A DNA stretch of 28,760 nt from a virus: the IMG/VR virus record IMGVR_UViG_3300025652_000370, positions 1 to 28,760 of that record. One strand, given 5' to 3'. The notes beneath the pieces were generated by a model. That model did not search any database and was not told the DNA's origin. It saw only the letters and a list, made by a program, of their open reading frames with translations. This document shows positions 16,053-23,908 of this stretch, piece after piece. Each line of letters begins with the position of its first letter. Within the stretch, counting starts at the first letter, position 1. The position numbers were made by a program, and so were the translations under genes.

Positions 16053-18980
16053 TCAAGCCGTTGCTTTGTGGGGTTCCTCATTCAACCAGCGCTGCATCAT
16101 TGACCATGAAAGCCGCGTCTGCGCATCCATGGTGGCGTCATCAAGGTAATACAGTCGCTGCCTGCCTGGGCCTGCAGGCCTGATGCTGAGCAGCTTGACG
16201 CCACCAAAGCGCAGCAGCTGCTGCAGCTGGGCAAACGGCTTGCCCCTGGCGTCAGACCTGCGCTTGATGCCGCCTACCTTCATCCAGGGTGCTGCAATGT
16301 GCAGCAGCTTGACTGCCTGGGCTCTGGAGATGTGGCGCCTGCCATCCTTGACTGGTAGCTGCACCAGCGCCTGCATCAGCACTGCAAGGCACCTGGCACG
16401 CGGTATGGCTGGTGCAGCAGTCATGAAGGTCTTGCGCTTGCTGGCTTTGACTTCTGCAGCTGCCAGCTTGTCTTCTTCCCCTGCTGCAATGCAGAGCGCA
16501 GCAGCAAACACCCTGGTGCGTGCAGCCCACTGCTGACGCTTTGTCCGGTGTGCGATGTCTGCACGGTCAGCAGTGCTGCTGGTGGTGTACCCAGCTCCAT
16601 AGATGCCCTCGAATACTGCAGCCTTCCACTGGTGGTATTCCTCGTCAGTCTCTGCCCCCTGAGCTTCTACGCGCTCAACATCAGCAGGCGCCAGTGCAGG
16701 CGCATCAGCAATGGCCAGGGCTTCTGCTGCATCCCTGTCAGCCAGTGCGCTTGCCACTTCCCTGCTGAAGTCGAGATTGCCAGCACCAGCAATGTCAGTG
16801 ACATGGTGGCCGATAGCAAGCCACGGCACCACCCAGCGCAGCCCATGCTGATAGGCAGAAGCCAGCACTGTTGCCTGCATCCATCCCAGGCGCTGACTAT
16901 CTGGTGACATCATCCAGTCACTTGCCAGCGTCAGGCCCTTCTTGATGTTGGTTAGGGCATAGTCACCAGCTGCCAGCCGGGCTTCTGCTTCTTTGACCTG
17001 CCCCTGGACATCAGCGCGCCAGTCAGTCACTGGGTCAGCCAGATAGCCACTGATGGTGATGACCTTGTGCCGTGGCTTGCGTATCCGGTGCGCAGCTTGT
17101 TCAACATGCAGCGCAGTGGTGACCATCCCCCTGCCCAGCAGCACATGCACCCTGTCATAATGGTCTGGCAGGTCATAGCTGACGCCAGTGGCCATGGCGT
17201 TGTTGTACACCAGCACATCAGCAGTCAGCGCCTGCTGCGATAGGTCAGCCCTTGTTTCATGGCTTTTGCTGCCCACCACTGCCACCACGTTGCGACCAGC
17301 CCAGCGCCTGCGCACCACATCAGCAAAGCCCAGGGCAGCTTCTCTGCCTGGGATGTATATCGCCAGCTTCTCACCATCAGCCAGCTGCTGAAGTATCAGC
17401 CCTTTGTGCTCAGCATCAGAGCTGCTGACTGTGACCTGCTTGCCCTTCTTTGTGGTGCGCGTCAGAGCAGGCACATATTCAAGCTGGTGACAGTGGGGCG
17501 CAGTCTTCCAGGCTTCCCAGGCGCCAGGAAGCACGCCAGAGCGCAGCCGATAGGCCGCCACATCTTGCAGCAGCTTCACCGTGCATGGCCCTGCATGGGC
17601 ATCAGCCAGCATGACCCTGCCAGCATGCGCAATGCAGTAGATAAGCAGGTTGTATGTTTCACGCGCTGCATCACCAGAGAGCATGCCAAGCAACTGCTGC
17701 AGGCATGTTTCAATCTCATCAACCATCACATAGGTGTTGCTCAGCTGCATGGGCATCAGCCCTGCTGCCTTCTTCCTGATGCTGGCAAAGCACGTGGCGA
17801 TACTCTGGCGCCTTAGATGCAGTCCGCTGTTGCTGTCAGCATGCGCCAGGTCAAGACGGTCAGCCAGCTGCTGAGCCAGTGCAATGGTGGGGCTGATTGC
17901 CAGCACCCTGCGCTGCATCAGCCCTGGTGCGTGCCACTGCTTGACCAGCTGCTGCATCAGCCACGTCTTGCCAGCGCCAGTGCGGGCACGATTCACCAGC
18001 CGTGGTGGCGCCGTTGGCCACTGCGCATGCCCCCTGGCGTCAAGCTGCAGCACCGTTGCATCAGGGAAGCTGTCAAGGCGCTCAGGTGCCATGGTGAAGC
18101 GCGTGCAGCAACTGAAGCAGCTGTACTGCTCATCAGTCAGGCGCTTGTAACCGCTGCCCTGACACAGTGGGCAGGCTGCACGCGCACCCACTGCCAGCAC
18201 CGGATAGCTGCGCAGCCATTGACGGTACTGCCAGCGCTTCTGCTGCTGGGGCTGTCTTGCCTTCCTGGGCAAGCTGGGGCTGCGCCTTCTTGCCTGTTTG
18301 GGCAAGTCTGCAGGGTAGGCAGCTTCCAGCGCTTCAAAGAAGCTGAGCATGCGCGCATCATCAATGTGGTCATGCTGGTGCAGCAGCCTGACTGGCTTGC
18401 CCGTGTCACGGTGCCCCCACCCAGGCAGGGGGAAGATGCGCGTGCCCACATCCTTTGCACTGTCATCCCACCACCAAGGGGCGCCTGCGCTCAGCAGCCA
18501 GCGCTTCAGCACTGCCTTCATCCGGTCTGGTGACCAGTCGCCACCCACCCAGCCCAGCGAATCAGGTAGCCAATAGATGAGGCAGAACCCCTGCCCAGTC
18601 ATCACCACGCGGTTTGGCTGGTCTGGTAGGCCTGCTGCTGCAGCTTCTTTGACCACCACGCGCAGCAGGTCAGTGTCAGCCAGCCACTTGCCCAGCTCCA
18701 CTTCACTGGCAGCGCGCATGCCTGCCTTGCGTTGCTTCTTTGTGGCGCCCCAGCGCTGGGCAGCCCCTGCCCAGTCATAGGGGTCAACATCAATGGTGAG
18801 GGCAGCAGCTTTGCCCAGGTCAGCCATGGTCATGCGCTTGCTGTCTTGCTTGAAGAAGCCTGCGCAGGTCATGGGCACCCAGCCCTTTTTACCTTTCAGG
18901 TGCCTTGCCTTGACGGTCAGACCGGCTGGTATTGACGGCAACAATGATGCCGCGATAGAATCAACGTGAGAAGGATGCAT
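16053..18980 (-). CDS. Primase-helicase fusion: AEP-like primase, zinc finger and SF2-type helicase, 975 aa
   Basis: GGAG lies 5' of ATG 18980. The N-terminal region has primase-polymerase (AEP) marks: LTIDVDPYDW with Asp64 and Asp66, TGQGFCLIYWL (128-138), and GTRIFPLPGWGHRDTGKPV (179-197), the usual 'R.LPG..n.K.g.PV' region. A zinc-binding cluster follows (CPLC at 270-273, CFSCC at 288-292). The helicase part has Walker A ARTGAGKTWL (332-341), Walker B VMVDEIE (418-424), a VLVYNNAMATGVSYD motif (589-603) and motif VI VEQAAHRIRKPR (626-637). This resembles herpes-UL9-type or plasmid initiator helicases. The C-terminus may hold a winged helix. With no phage polymerase present, it likely opens the origin and primes for the host replisome. 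Confidence 0.82.
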   Translation of the reverse strand: MHPSHVDSIAASLLPSIPAGLTVKARHLKGKKGWVPMTCAGFFKQDSKRMTMADLGKAAALTIDVDPYDWAGAAQRWGATKKQRKAGMRAASEVELGKWLADTDLLRVVVKEAAAAGLPDQPNRVVMTGQGFCLIYWLPDSLGWVGGDWSPDRMKAVLKRWLLSAGAPWWWDDSAKDVGTRIFPLPGWGHRDTGKPVRLLHQHDHIDDARMLSFFEALEAAYPADLPKQARRRSPSLPRKARQPQQQKRWQYRQWLRSYPVLAVGARAACPLCQGSGYKRLTDEQYSCFSCCTRFTMAPERLDSFPDATVLQLDARGHAQWPTAPPRLVNRARTGAGKTWLMQQLVKQWHAPGLMQRRVLAISPTIALAQQLADRLDLAHADSNSGLHLRRQSIATCFASIRKKAAGLMPMQLSNTYVMVDEIETCLQQLLGMLSGDAARETYNLLIYCIAHAGRVMLADAHAGPCTVKLLQDVAAYRLRSGVLPGAWEAWKTAPHCHQLEYVPALTRTTKKGKQVTVSSSDAEHKGLILQQLADGEKLAIYIPGREAALGFADVVRRRWAGRNVVAVVGSKSHETRADLSQQALTADVLVYNNAMATGVSYDLPDHYDRVHVLLGRGMVTTALHVEQAAHRIRKPRHKVITISGYLADPVTDWRADVQGQVKEAEARLAAGDYALTNIKKGLTLASDWMMSPDSQRLGWMQATVLASAYQHGLRWVVPWLAIGHHVTDIAGAGNLDFSREVASALADRDAAEALAIADAPALAPADVERVEAQGAETDEEYHQWKAAVFEGIYGAGYTTSSTADRADIAHRTKRQQWAARTRVFAAALCIAAGEEDKLAAAEVKASKRKTFMTAAPAIPRARCLAVLMQALVQLPVKDGRRHISRAQAVKLLHIAAPWMKVGGIKRRSDARGKPFAQLQQLLRFGGVKLLSIRPAGPGRQRLYYLDDATMDAQTRLSWSMMQRWLNEEPHKATA

Positions 18981-19028
18981 TGCGGTGCTCCGGCAGGGCA
19001 GTGGGCTGCAACCCGTTGCCCTGCTTTA

Positions 19029-19232
19029 TTATGAGGGTGTCTTGACCAGCAGCTGCTGCTTCAGTCGCCGTGGTGGCTTCTGCAGCTGCTGCTGAATGAA
19101 CAGTATCAGCCAGCGCCTGACAACCTGGTCACTGAAGTCAGCAATGCTGAGCCCAGTCAAGAAGGCAGCGAACCGCACCAGACGGTGCGTGTCTTCTCTG
19201 ACGAGCAGGGCTTTCCAGTGCGCAGGGGGCAT
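19029..19232 (-). CDS. Ribbon-helix-helix (Arc/CopG-type) regulator, 67 aa
   Basis: Residues 7-45 fit a ribbon-helix-helix fold: a beta strand (KALLVRE), helix A (DTHRLVRFAAFLTG), a Gly-x-Ser turn (G27, S29) and helix B (IADFSDQVVRRWL). A basic, Gln-rich tail follows (PPRRLKQQ). Such proteins bind palindromic operators as dimers of dimers. It is the first gene of the leftward operon. A perfect 14-bp palindrome lies 22 bp before its start, so autoregulation is the natural reading. The ribosome binding site is weak (GAAG). The fold call is by pattern only. Confidence 0.65.
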   Translation of the reverse strand: MPPAHWKALLVREDTHRLVRFAAFLTGLSIADFSDQVVRRWLILFIQQQLQKPPRRLKQQLLVKTPS

Positions 19233-19253
19233 GGCTTCAGCATAGCATGGCGC

Positions 19254-19267
19254 CCCTATATATAGGG
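19254..19267. promoter_or_regulatory. Perfect palindrome CCCTATATATAGGG, site A
   Basis: Identical to the palindrome at 16007-16020. Its centre is at 19260.5, about 28 bp upstream of the RHH gene start. Likely operator for the leftward operon, probably bound by the RHH protein. Confidence 0.72.
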
Positions 19268-19333
19268 TTGCTTATTAACAAACAGCATCATTGTGCAGGT
19301 TCGTCAATGCTTTTGCGCGGTCCAATAGAGGCA

Positions 19334-19344
19334 CTATATATAAG
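19334..19344. promoter_or_regulatory. Degenerate palindrome CTATATATAAG, site B
   Basis: A variant of the 14-bp palindrome keeping the TATATATA core, with imperfect outer bases. Its centre (19338.5) is 78 bp from site A and 78 bp from site C. Confidence 0.5.
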
Positions 19345-19409
19345 ATAGGTGTATGGTATGGACTGCCCTTTTAGCTTGGTTCAATGCCCTATATCCTTCA
19401 TAGGTGGCG

Positions 19410-19423
19410 CCCTATATATAGGA
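19410..19423. promoter_or_regulatory. Near-perfect palindrome CCCTATATATAGGA, site C
   Basis: 13 of 14 bases match the palindrome. The centre is 19416.5, about 40 bp upstream of the zinc-ribbon start. It lies next to site D, so a cooperative pair is possible. Confidence 0.65.
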
Positions 19424-19426
19424 GCG

Positions 19427-19436
19427 CTATATATAG
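19427..19436. promoter_or_regulatory. Core palindrome CTATATATAG, site D
   Basis: A 10-bp core palindrome centred 15 bp from site C and about 24 bp upstream of ATG 19456, the first gene of the rightward operon. It could be an operator or overlap a -10 element. Confidence 0.6.
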
Positions 19437-19455
19437 AATATGGAGGTTAACCGCC

Positions 19456-19692
19456 ATGCAATGCCCAGTTTGCAAGAGCAAAAGCATAGTCAGAGAGACG
19501 CGCACCCCGGTGAAGTTCCAGCACACCTTCTTGCTGCGGCTTGAAGCTGACTGGCCTGAGCTGGTGTGTAGAACACGCAAGTGCAAAACCTGCAGCAATC
19601 AATGGCCTACCGTTGAACTGCCAGTCGATGACCTGCAGCTGATGCTTGCAGATGTGGCGAGGCAGGCAACACAGCTGATGCGTGCAATCTGA
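19456..19692 (+). CDS. Zinc-ribbon protein (NrdR/Ogr-like), 78 aa; possible late-gene regulator
   Basis: GGAGG at 19442-19446 precedes ATG 19456. An in-frame ATG at 19384 is unlikely, since translation would run through the palindromes. The product has CPVC (Cys3, Cys6) and CRTRKCKTCSNQWPTVE (Cys38, Cys43, Cys46). The second half resembles the zinc ribbon of NrdR (RRRxCxxCxxRFTTxE) and, more loosely, Ogr/Delta late-transcription activators of P2-like phages. It is the first gene of the rightward operon and overlaps the small terminase start by one base. A role in switching on late genes is inferred from this position. Confidence 0.65.
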   Translation: MQCPVCKSKSIVRETRTPVKFQHTFLLRLEADWPELVCRTRKCKTCSNQWPTVELPVDDLQLMLADVARQATQLMRAI

Positions 19693-20141
19693 TGTACGCC
19701 CCCAGAGATGAGCGCACCAAGTTTGAAAAGCTGACGCGCAAGCAACAGCACCTGGTCAAGTGGCTGGCTGAACACCCTGATGCCGTTGTCAGTGATGCCG
19801 TGGCAGCTGGCGTTTGCAGCTTCAGCACCGCTGACCGAATCAAGCGCAAGCACTTGGCAGCCTGGGTGGGCGCCTATCGTGCCACGCTGCCAAAGACAGC
19901 AGCCCAGCTGGCTGAACAAGCCACTGAGCATCTGAACGGCTTGCTGATGCCTGCAGTCAGGGTGCTGGCTGACACTCTGGTATCAGGCGAGGGCAACGCC
20001 ACTGCAGTGAAGACAGCGCAGTATATCCTTGACGGCATCAGAGCCCAGGCAGCAGCAGCACCTGCGCCAAAGTATCGCAACGGCTTTGAGCCAGTGGAAG
20101 AAGCAGAGCTGGCAGCGGTGCTGCAGCTGGTGGGTGAGTGA
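19692..20141 (+). CDS. terS: Terminase small subunit (putative), 149 aa
   Basis: TGATG overlap with the previous gene, and a four-base overlap with the large terminase start. The N-terminal part (LTRKQQHLVKWLAEHP, then DAVAAGVCSFSTADRIKRK) looks like a helix-turn-helix DNA-recognition domain. The Ala-rich middle (AAQLAEQATEHLNGLLMPAVRVLADTL) looks like an oligomerisation helix pair. Size and adjacency to terL fit the packaging small subunit, which recognises the phage genome and regulates the motor. The sequence itself is too divergent to name a subfamily. Confidence 0.72.
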   Translation: MYAPRDERTKFEKLTRKQQHLVKWLAEHPDAVVSDAVAAGVCSFSTADRIKRKHLAAWVGAYRATLPKTAAQLAEQATEHLNGLLMPAVRVLADTLVSGEGNATAVKTAQYILDGIRAQAAAAPAPKYRNGFEPVEEAELAAVLQLVGE

Positions 20142-21685
20142 CGTTCATCCCTGGCAGGGTGCCACGTGCTCTGGCAGGGAAGGTCAGCAGGTTGCTGTCA
20201 GACCTGCCCAGCTTTGCCCAGCTTCACACCGTGCAAGATAAAGACAGCAAGAAGCCTGTGCGATTCAAGCCCCTGCCCATGCAGCGCAAAATCTTTGAGG
20301 CAGTGCAGGCAGGTCACAAGCGCATCATCATTGTCAAAGCGCGTCAGGTAGCTGCCACCACTGGCTGCAAGATGGTGCTGCACCACATGGCGTACACCAC
20401 CAGCTATGCTGCCATGCATGCAGTAGTGAGCATGCGAGATGACAGCGCCACTGCTCTGATGGATGATCCCAGGCGCTGGCTGGATGATCCGCCCACCCTT
20501 TTGAGGCGCCCCATTCAGACAAAAGCAAGGGGGCGCATAGTATATGACGACACTGGTGCCAGCCTGCAGGCCTTTACTAGTCGATCAAAGACCGGCTTGC
20601 GCAGCTTCACACCTGCTGCAGTCCTGGTGTCAGAAGCTGCATATGCTCCAGACCTGGAAGAAGTCATAGCCCAGGCTGATGCTGCAGTTGGTGATGGCTT
20701 GCTGCTGGTAGAGAGCACAGCCAACAACCCTGCAGACTTCTTCAGCCAGCTGGTCAAGGGCGCCCCAGAGAACGGCTGGCACCTGCTCACGATGTGGTGG
20801 CACGAACACCCGGCCTATTCCAGTGACCTGGTGCCTGATGACTTTCAGCCCACCAGCGCAGAAGACCAGATAGCTGACCGCTATGCCCTGAGCAGGCAGC
20901 AGCTGCACTGGCACCGGACCACCAGCAGACGGCTGGGAAGTGATCACAAGTTTAGGCGGGAATACCCTTCCTGCCTGGATGACTGCTTCCTGATGAGGGA
21001 GGGCGGCTATTACGGTGATGAAGTGCTGGCTGATATTCATGTGGTTGAACACATCAGCACCACTGATGGCAGGGAGATTGAACCGCCCCACCCACATGAC
21101 CGCTATGTCATGGGGGTTGATGTTGGTGGTGGTGTTGGTGGCGATTACAGCGCGCTGGCAGTGGTGTCAGTGTCCACCATGCAGCCGGTCTATACAGAGC
21201 GGTGCAACACCACCACCCCTGGCAAGTGGGCGCACCGCGTCATTCAAGTGGCCAGCAGATACAACCAAGCGCTGGTGCTGGCAGAGAGCAACAACCATGG
21301 GCATGCGCTGATGCTTGAGCTGGGAAACTGCGGATACCATCAGCAGTGGCGCAGTGCAGCTGGCAGGCCATGGGTCACCACGCTGCAGAGCAAGCTTGAT
21401 GCGTTTGACACGCTCAGGGAAGCCCTGAGCATCGTAAAGATCATGGACCGCGCCACATGGCTTGAACTGCGCTCACTCACCATCCCTGCAGGCAAAGTGG
21501 CACCAGAGGCACCCAGGGGCTGCCATGATGATGCAGCAATCGCAATGGCGCTGGCTTATCGCTGCATGCGCGATGTGCCTTCATCCTGGCGGACACATGC
21601 GTTAGTATCCGGGAAGACTCGTATTGATGACTTGATCAGTGCCAGCAGGGCAAAGCGTATCAGGTCTTCCCGGCTTCCCTTCTAA
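20138..21685 (+). CDS. terL: Terminase large subunit, 515 aa
   Basis: The start is GTG 20138, overlapping the terS stop (GTGA). The ATPase domain shows a Q-type motif LPMQRKI (46-52), a Walker-A-like KARQVAATTG (67-76), a Walker-B-like VLVSEAAYA (162-170) and coupling motif LLLVESTAN (188-196). The nuclease domain has VMGVDVGGGVGGDYSAL with Asp328 and Asp336, VLAESNNHG with Glu383, and CHDDAAIAMALAY with Asp464/Asp465. It pumps DNA into the prohead and cuts it. The non-classical Walker A and Ser in place of Asp in Walker B occur in other large terminases. Full length, apparently intact. Confidence 0.92.
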   Translation: MTFIPGRVPRALAGKVSRLLSDLPSFAQLHTVQDKDSKKPVRFKPLPMQRKIFEAVQAGHKRIIIVKARQVAATTGCKMVLHHMAYTTSYAAMHAVVSMRDDSATALMDDPRRWLDDPPTLLRRPIQTKARGRIVYDDTGASLQAFTSRSKTGLRSFTPAAVLVSEAAYAPDLEEVIAQADAAVGDGLLLVESTANNPADFFSQLVKGAPENGWHLLTMWWHEHPAYSSDLVPDDFQPTSAEDQIADRYALSRQQLHWHRTTSRRLGSDHKFRREYPSCLDDCFLMREGGYYGDEVLADIHVVEHISTTDGREIEPPHPHDRYVMGVDVGGGVGGDYSALAVVSVSTMQPVYTERCNTTTPGKWAHRVIQVASRYNQALVLAESNNHGHALMLELGNCGYHQQWRSAAGRPWVTTLQSKLDAFDTLREALSIVKIMDRATWLELRSLTIPAGKVAPEAPRGCHDDAAIAMALAYRCMRDVPSSWRTHALVSGKTRIDDLISASRAKRIRSSRLPF

Positions 21686-21693
21686 GGCTGACC

Positions 21694-23421
21694 ATGCTGA
21701 CACCAGAGCAAGTGGCTGACTTCTACCATCAGCACCGTCAATACTGGGATACCAGACGCGATGAGATGCGTGAGCTGCGCAATCTCTACATGACACGATT
21801 CTGGCAAGATGAAACCTTCCCCACCCTTGACGGCATCTTGCGCACTGAAGTGCCCAAAGCATATGCCGTGGTTGAAAGCTACCTCGGCAGCTTGTATGCC
21901 AAGAATCCTGCTGTGTTTGTGCAGCCTGACCTGCGCGCCAGAGGCAACCCGCAAGTTGCAGAAGCCACGGCCAACCAGTATCTGCTGACCATCAGGGAAC
22001 AGCTTGAGGATGCAACCCGGCTGGCGCTCATCTATCCGTGCGGATTCGTCAAGCTGGCACCAGTGCAGAGCGTTGACCCACTGCAGCGCGTGTCATGCGC
22101 AGCCCTTCCCCCCTGGGAAGTCATCGTTGACGCCACTGCAGCCAGCTGGTCTGCGCAGCGCTACGTTGGGCACGTTCAGCTGATGCCCTTGCAGGAAGCT
22201 GCAGAGCGTTACGGCAAGCCTGAACAAGCATTCAGAAGCCGCGCATATAGCAAGTGGATTGAATCTACTGGGATTGCTGGGAAAGATCAGATGCTGGGGC
22301 TGGGTGCGCCCACCAGCGCGCCATCAGCATCCCAATGGGTGCAGGTTGTTGAGCTGTATGACCTGGTGCATGACAAGCTGCTGGTGTGGTCTGAAGATTA
22401 TGCTGATGGCACTGACTTCTTGTTCACTGGCATCACCGTGCAAGTGGGCGCACTGGATGCAGGCGCTGCTTCTGACACTGAAGCCCCTGATGCTGAGCTG
22501 GTGCATGAGACAACGGGCATCCCATTCAAGTCAGCCAATGGCAGGCCAGTGGTGCCCCTGCTACCCCTGTACTTCTCCCGTGACCCAGACACCCCGCTGC
22601 GCGGCTATTCGCTGGTGCAGCGCTCGCTTGACCAGTTCAGAGAGCTGAACGTAATGAGGACCTATCAGGCTCAGGGTGTGCGACGTATGGCGCGCCAATG
22701 GATGGTGCGCGCTGGCTTCCTGAGTGAAGACGGTGCTGCCAAGATTGCGCAGGGCCTGGATGGTGAGTTCATTGAAGTGGACCTGCCCCCAGGCACTGAC
22801 CTGACTGGCAACATCACCCCAGTGCCCCAGGCGCCCATACCTGCTGACATCAGCCTGTATGCGCAAACCGTTGACAATGACATCAATGCTGCAGGCCTGC
22901 TGGCACCCTTCACCCGTGGTGAAGTCACCAAGAGCACTGCCACTGAACAGCAGCTGCTTGCTGCCTACACCAGCAGTGAAGTGGGGCGCATGGCACGTGT
23001 CAGGGATGCTGTCATCACTGGCATTGCGCGCACTTACAATGTGATGCTGAGCGTTGTGCTGGGTGATGATGCAGAGCCACTGGCACTGCCCAACCCAGTA
23101 GGCCCCACCATCCTGAGCGCTGATGACCTTACTGGTGACTTCCAATACTGGGCAGTTGATGCAGGCACCACGCCCATGTCTGACATGGCGCGTCAGGCAG
23201 TGCTTGAGCGCATTGCACCGCTGCTGGTGCAGCTGGGCACCCCACCAGCAGAAGTGCTGGCTGAGCTGGTGCGTGCTTACCAGCTGCCTGAAAGCTTCCT
23301 GGCAGCACCACCACCACCAGAGAACACCCCACCACCATCAATGGCAGCCGGTCAGGCTGAAGCAGAAGCCCAGGCTGAAGCCGCTGTCATCGGAGCGCAA
23401 GACGATGCCACTTTACTCTGA
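21694..23421 (+). CDS. Portal protein, 575 aa
   Basis: It lies 8 nt after terL, the classic position. The N-terminus is helical and aromatic/charged (DFYHQHRQYWDTRRDEMREL), followed by a conserved-looking region (YPCGFVKLAP, then PPWEVIVDATAASWSAQRYV) typical of podovirus and lambda-like portals, where 'W..vivD..a' precedes the stem. A tail from about residue 520 is Pro/Ala/Gln-rich and probably disordered. It forms the dodecameric vertex through which DNA is packaged and ejected. The last 17 nt overlap the next gene. Confidence 0.87.
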   Translation: MLTPEQVADFYHQHRQYWDTRRDEMRELRNLYMTRFWQDETFPTLDGILRTEVPKAYAVVESYLGSLYAKNPAVFVQPDLRARGNPQVAEATANQYLLTIREQLEDATRLALIYPCGFVKLAPVQSVDPLQRVSCAALPPWEVIVDATAASWSAQRYVGHVQLMPLQEAAERYGKPEQAFRSRAYSKWIESTGIAGKDQMLGLGAPTSAPSASQWVQVVELYDLVHDKLLVWSEDYADGTDFLFTGITVQVGALDAGAASDTEAPDAELVHETTGIPFKSANGRPVVPLLPLYFSRDPDTPLRGYSLVQRSLDQFRELNVMRTYQAQGVRRMARQWMVRAGFLSEDGAAKIAQGLDGEFIEVDLPPGTDLTGNITPVPQAPIPADISLYAQTVDNDINAAGLLAPFTRGEVTKSTATEQQLLAAYTSSEVGRMARVRDAVITGIARTYNVMLSVVLGDDAEPLALPNPVGPTILSADDLTGDFQYWAVDAGTTPMSDMARQAVLERIAPLLVQLGTPPAEVLAELVRAYQLPESFLAAPPPPENTPPPSMAAGQAEAEAQAEAAVIGAQDDATLL

Positions 23422-23905
23422 CCGGTCAGACATGCCTGCTGAACTGTTCGACCTTGCTGCAGAGCAGGATGACTTGATTGCAGCAGAAGCTGCTGACCTG
23501 ATCCCACCACCCACCAGTCCTTACAATGCCAAGGTGCTGACCGCACTGAGCAAGGCGCTGGCAGCCGTTGGCCGTGTCATGGGGCTGGACCTGACGCCAG
23601 AGACATACAAGGAAGCAGAAGCCCAGCTGGCACCAGAAGTGGCGCGCTTCCTGATGATGATGGCAGCAGCTGCTGAAGACTATGGGCAGCCACTGCCCGT
23701 GGCTATGGATGACATCAAGGGTGACCGAGAGCTGACCGCCATCACCGCGCACCTGATGCGACTGGCAAAAGACAAGGGCTTTGCTGACTTCCTTGACGCT
23801 CCAGCTGATGAAGAAGTCACTGACGTGCAGATTGAAGTCAGCCCAGCTGGCGTAACTGTCGATGAGGAAGACTTTGACTTCAGCAGCCGGATGCGCAGGG
23901 GCTGA
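23405..23905 (+). CDS. Hypothetical head-module protein, 166 aa
   Basis: I chose ATG 23405 with GGAGCG upstream. The frame is open further up (23123), but that part lies inside the portal gene. The product opens MPLYSDRSDMPAELFDLAAE and is acidic and helical, with a conserved-looking middle (DYGQPLPVAMDDIKGDRELTAI, residues 91-112). It sits between portal and scaffold, where several phages carry an unnamed morphogenesis protein. Family not recognised. Confidence 0.65.
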   Translation: MPLYSDRSDMPAELFDLAAEQDDLIAAEAADLIPPPTSPYNAKVLTALSKALAAVGRVMGLDLTPETYKEAEAQLAPEVARFLMMMAAAAEDYGQPLPVAMDDIKGDRELTAITAHLMRLAKDKGFADFLDAPADEEVTDVQIEVSPAGVTVDEEDFDFSSRMRRG

Positions 23906-23908
23906 CCT

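Larger units (their letters stand above)
19233..19455. promoter_or_regulatory. Divergent control region, candidate promoters and replication origin
   Basis: This is the largest non-coding gap (223 bp) and clearly more AT-rich than its surroundings. It separates the leftward early-type operon from the rightward late-type operon. It holds four TATATATA palindromes (19254, 19334, 19410 and 19427). The first three are centred 78 bp apart and the fourth 15 bp further on. TCAATGC occurs twice, 77 bp apart (19304 and 19381). A weak sigma70-like pair, TTGCGC (19313-19318) and TATATA (19335-19340) with a 16-bp spacer, points right. I found no strong consensus promoter. Confidence 0.65.

Noticed and set aside
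17817-18533. 238-aa rightward open frame (also 17259-17816)
   Set aside because: Both lie antisense within the primase-helicase gene, which has clear motifs; they lack domains and follow from its codon bias.
19384-19455. Longer start (ATG 19384) for the zinc-ribbon gene
   Set aside because: It would translate the palindromes and ignores the strong GGAGG before ATG 19456.
22561-23145. 194-aa leftward open frame
   Set aside because: It lies antisense within the portal gene and has no supporting signal.
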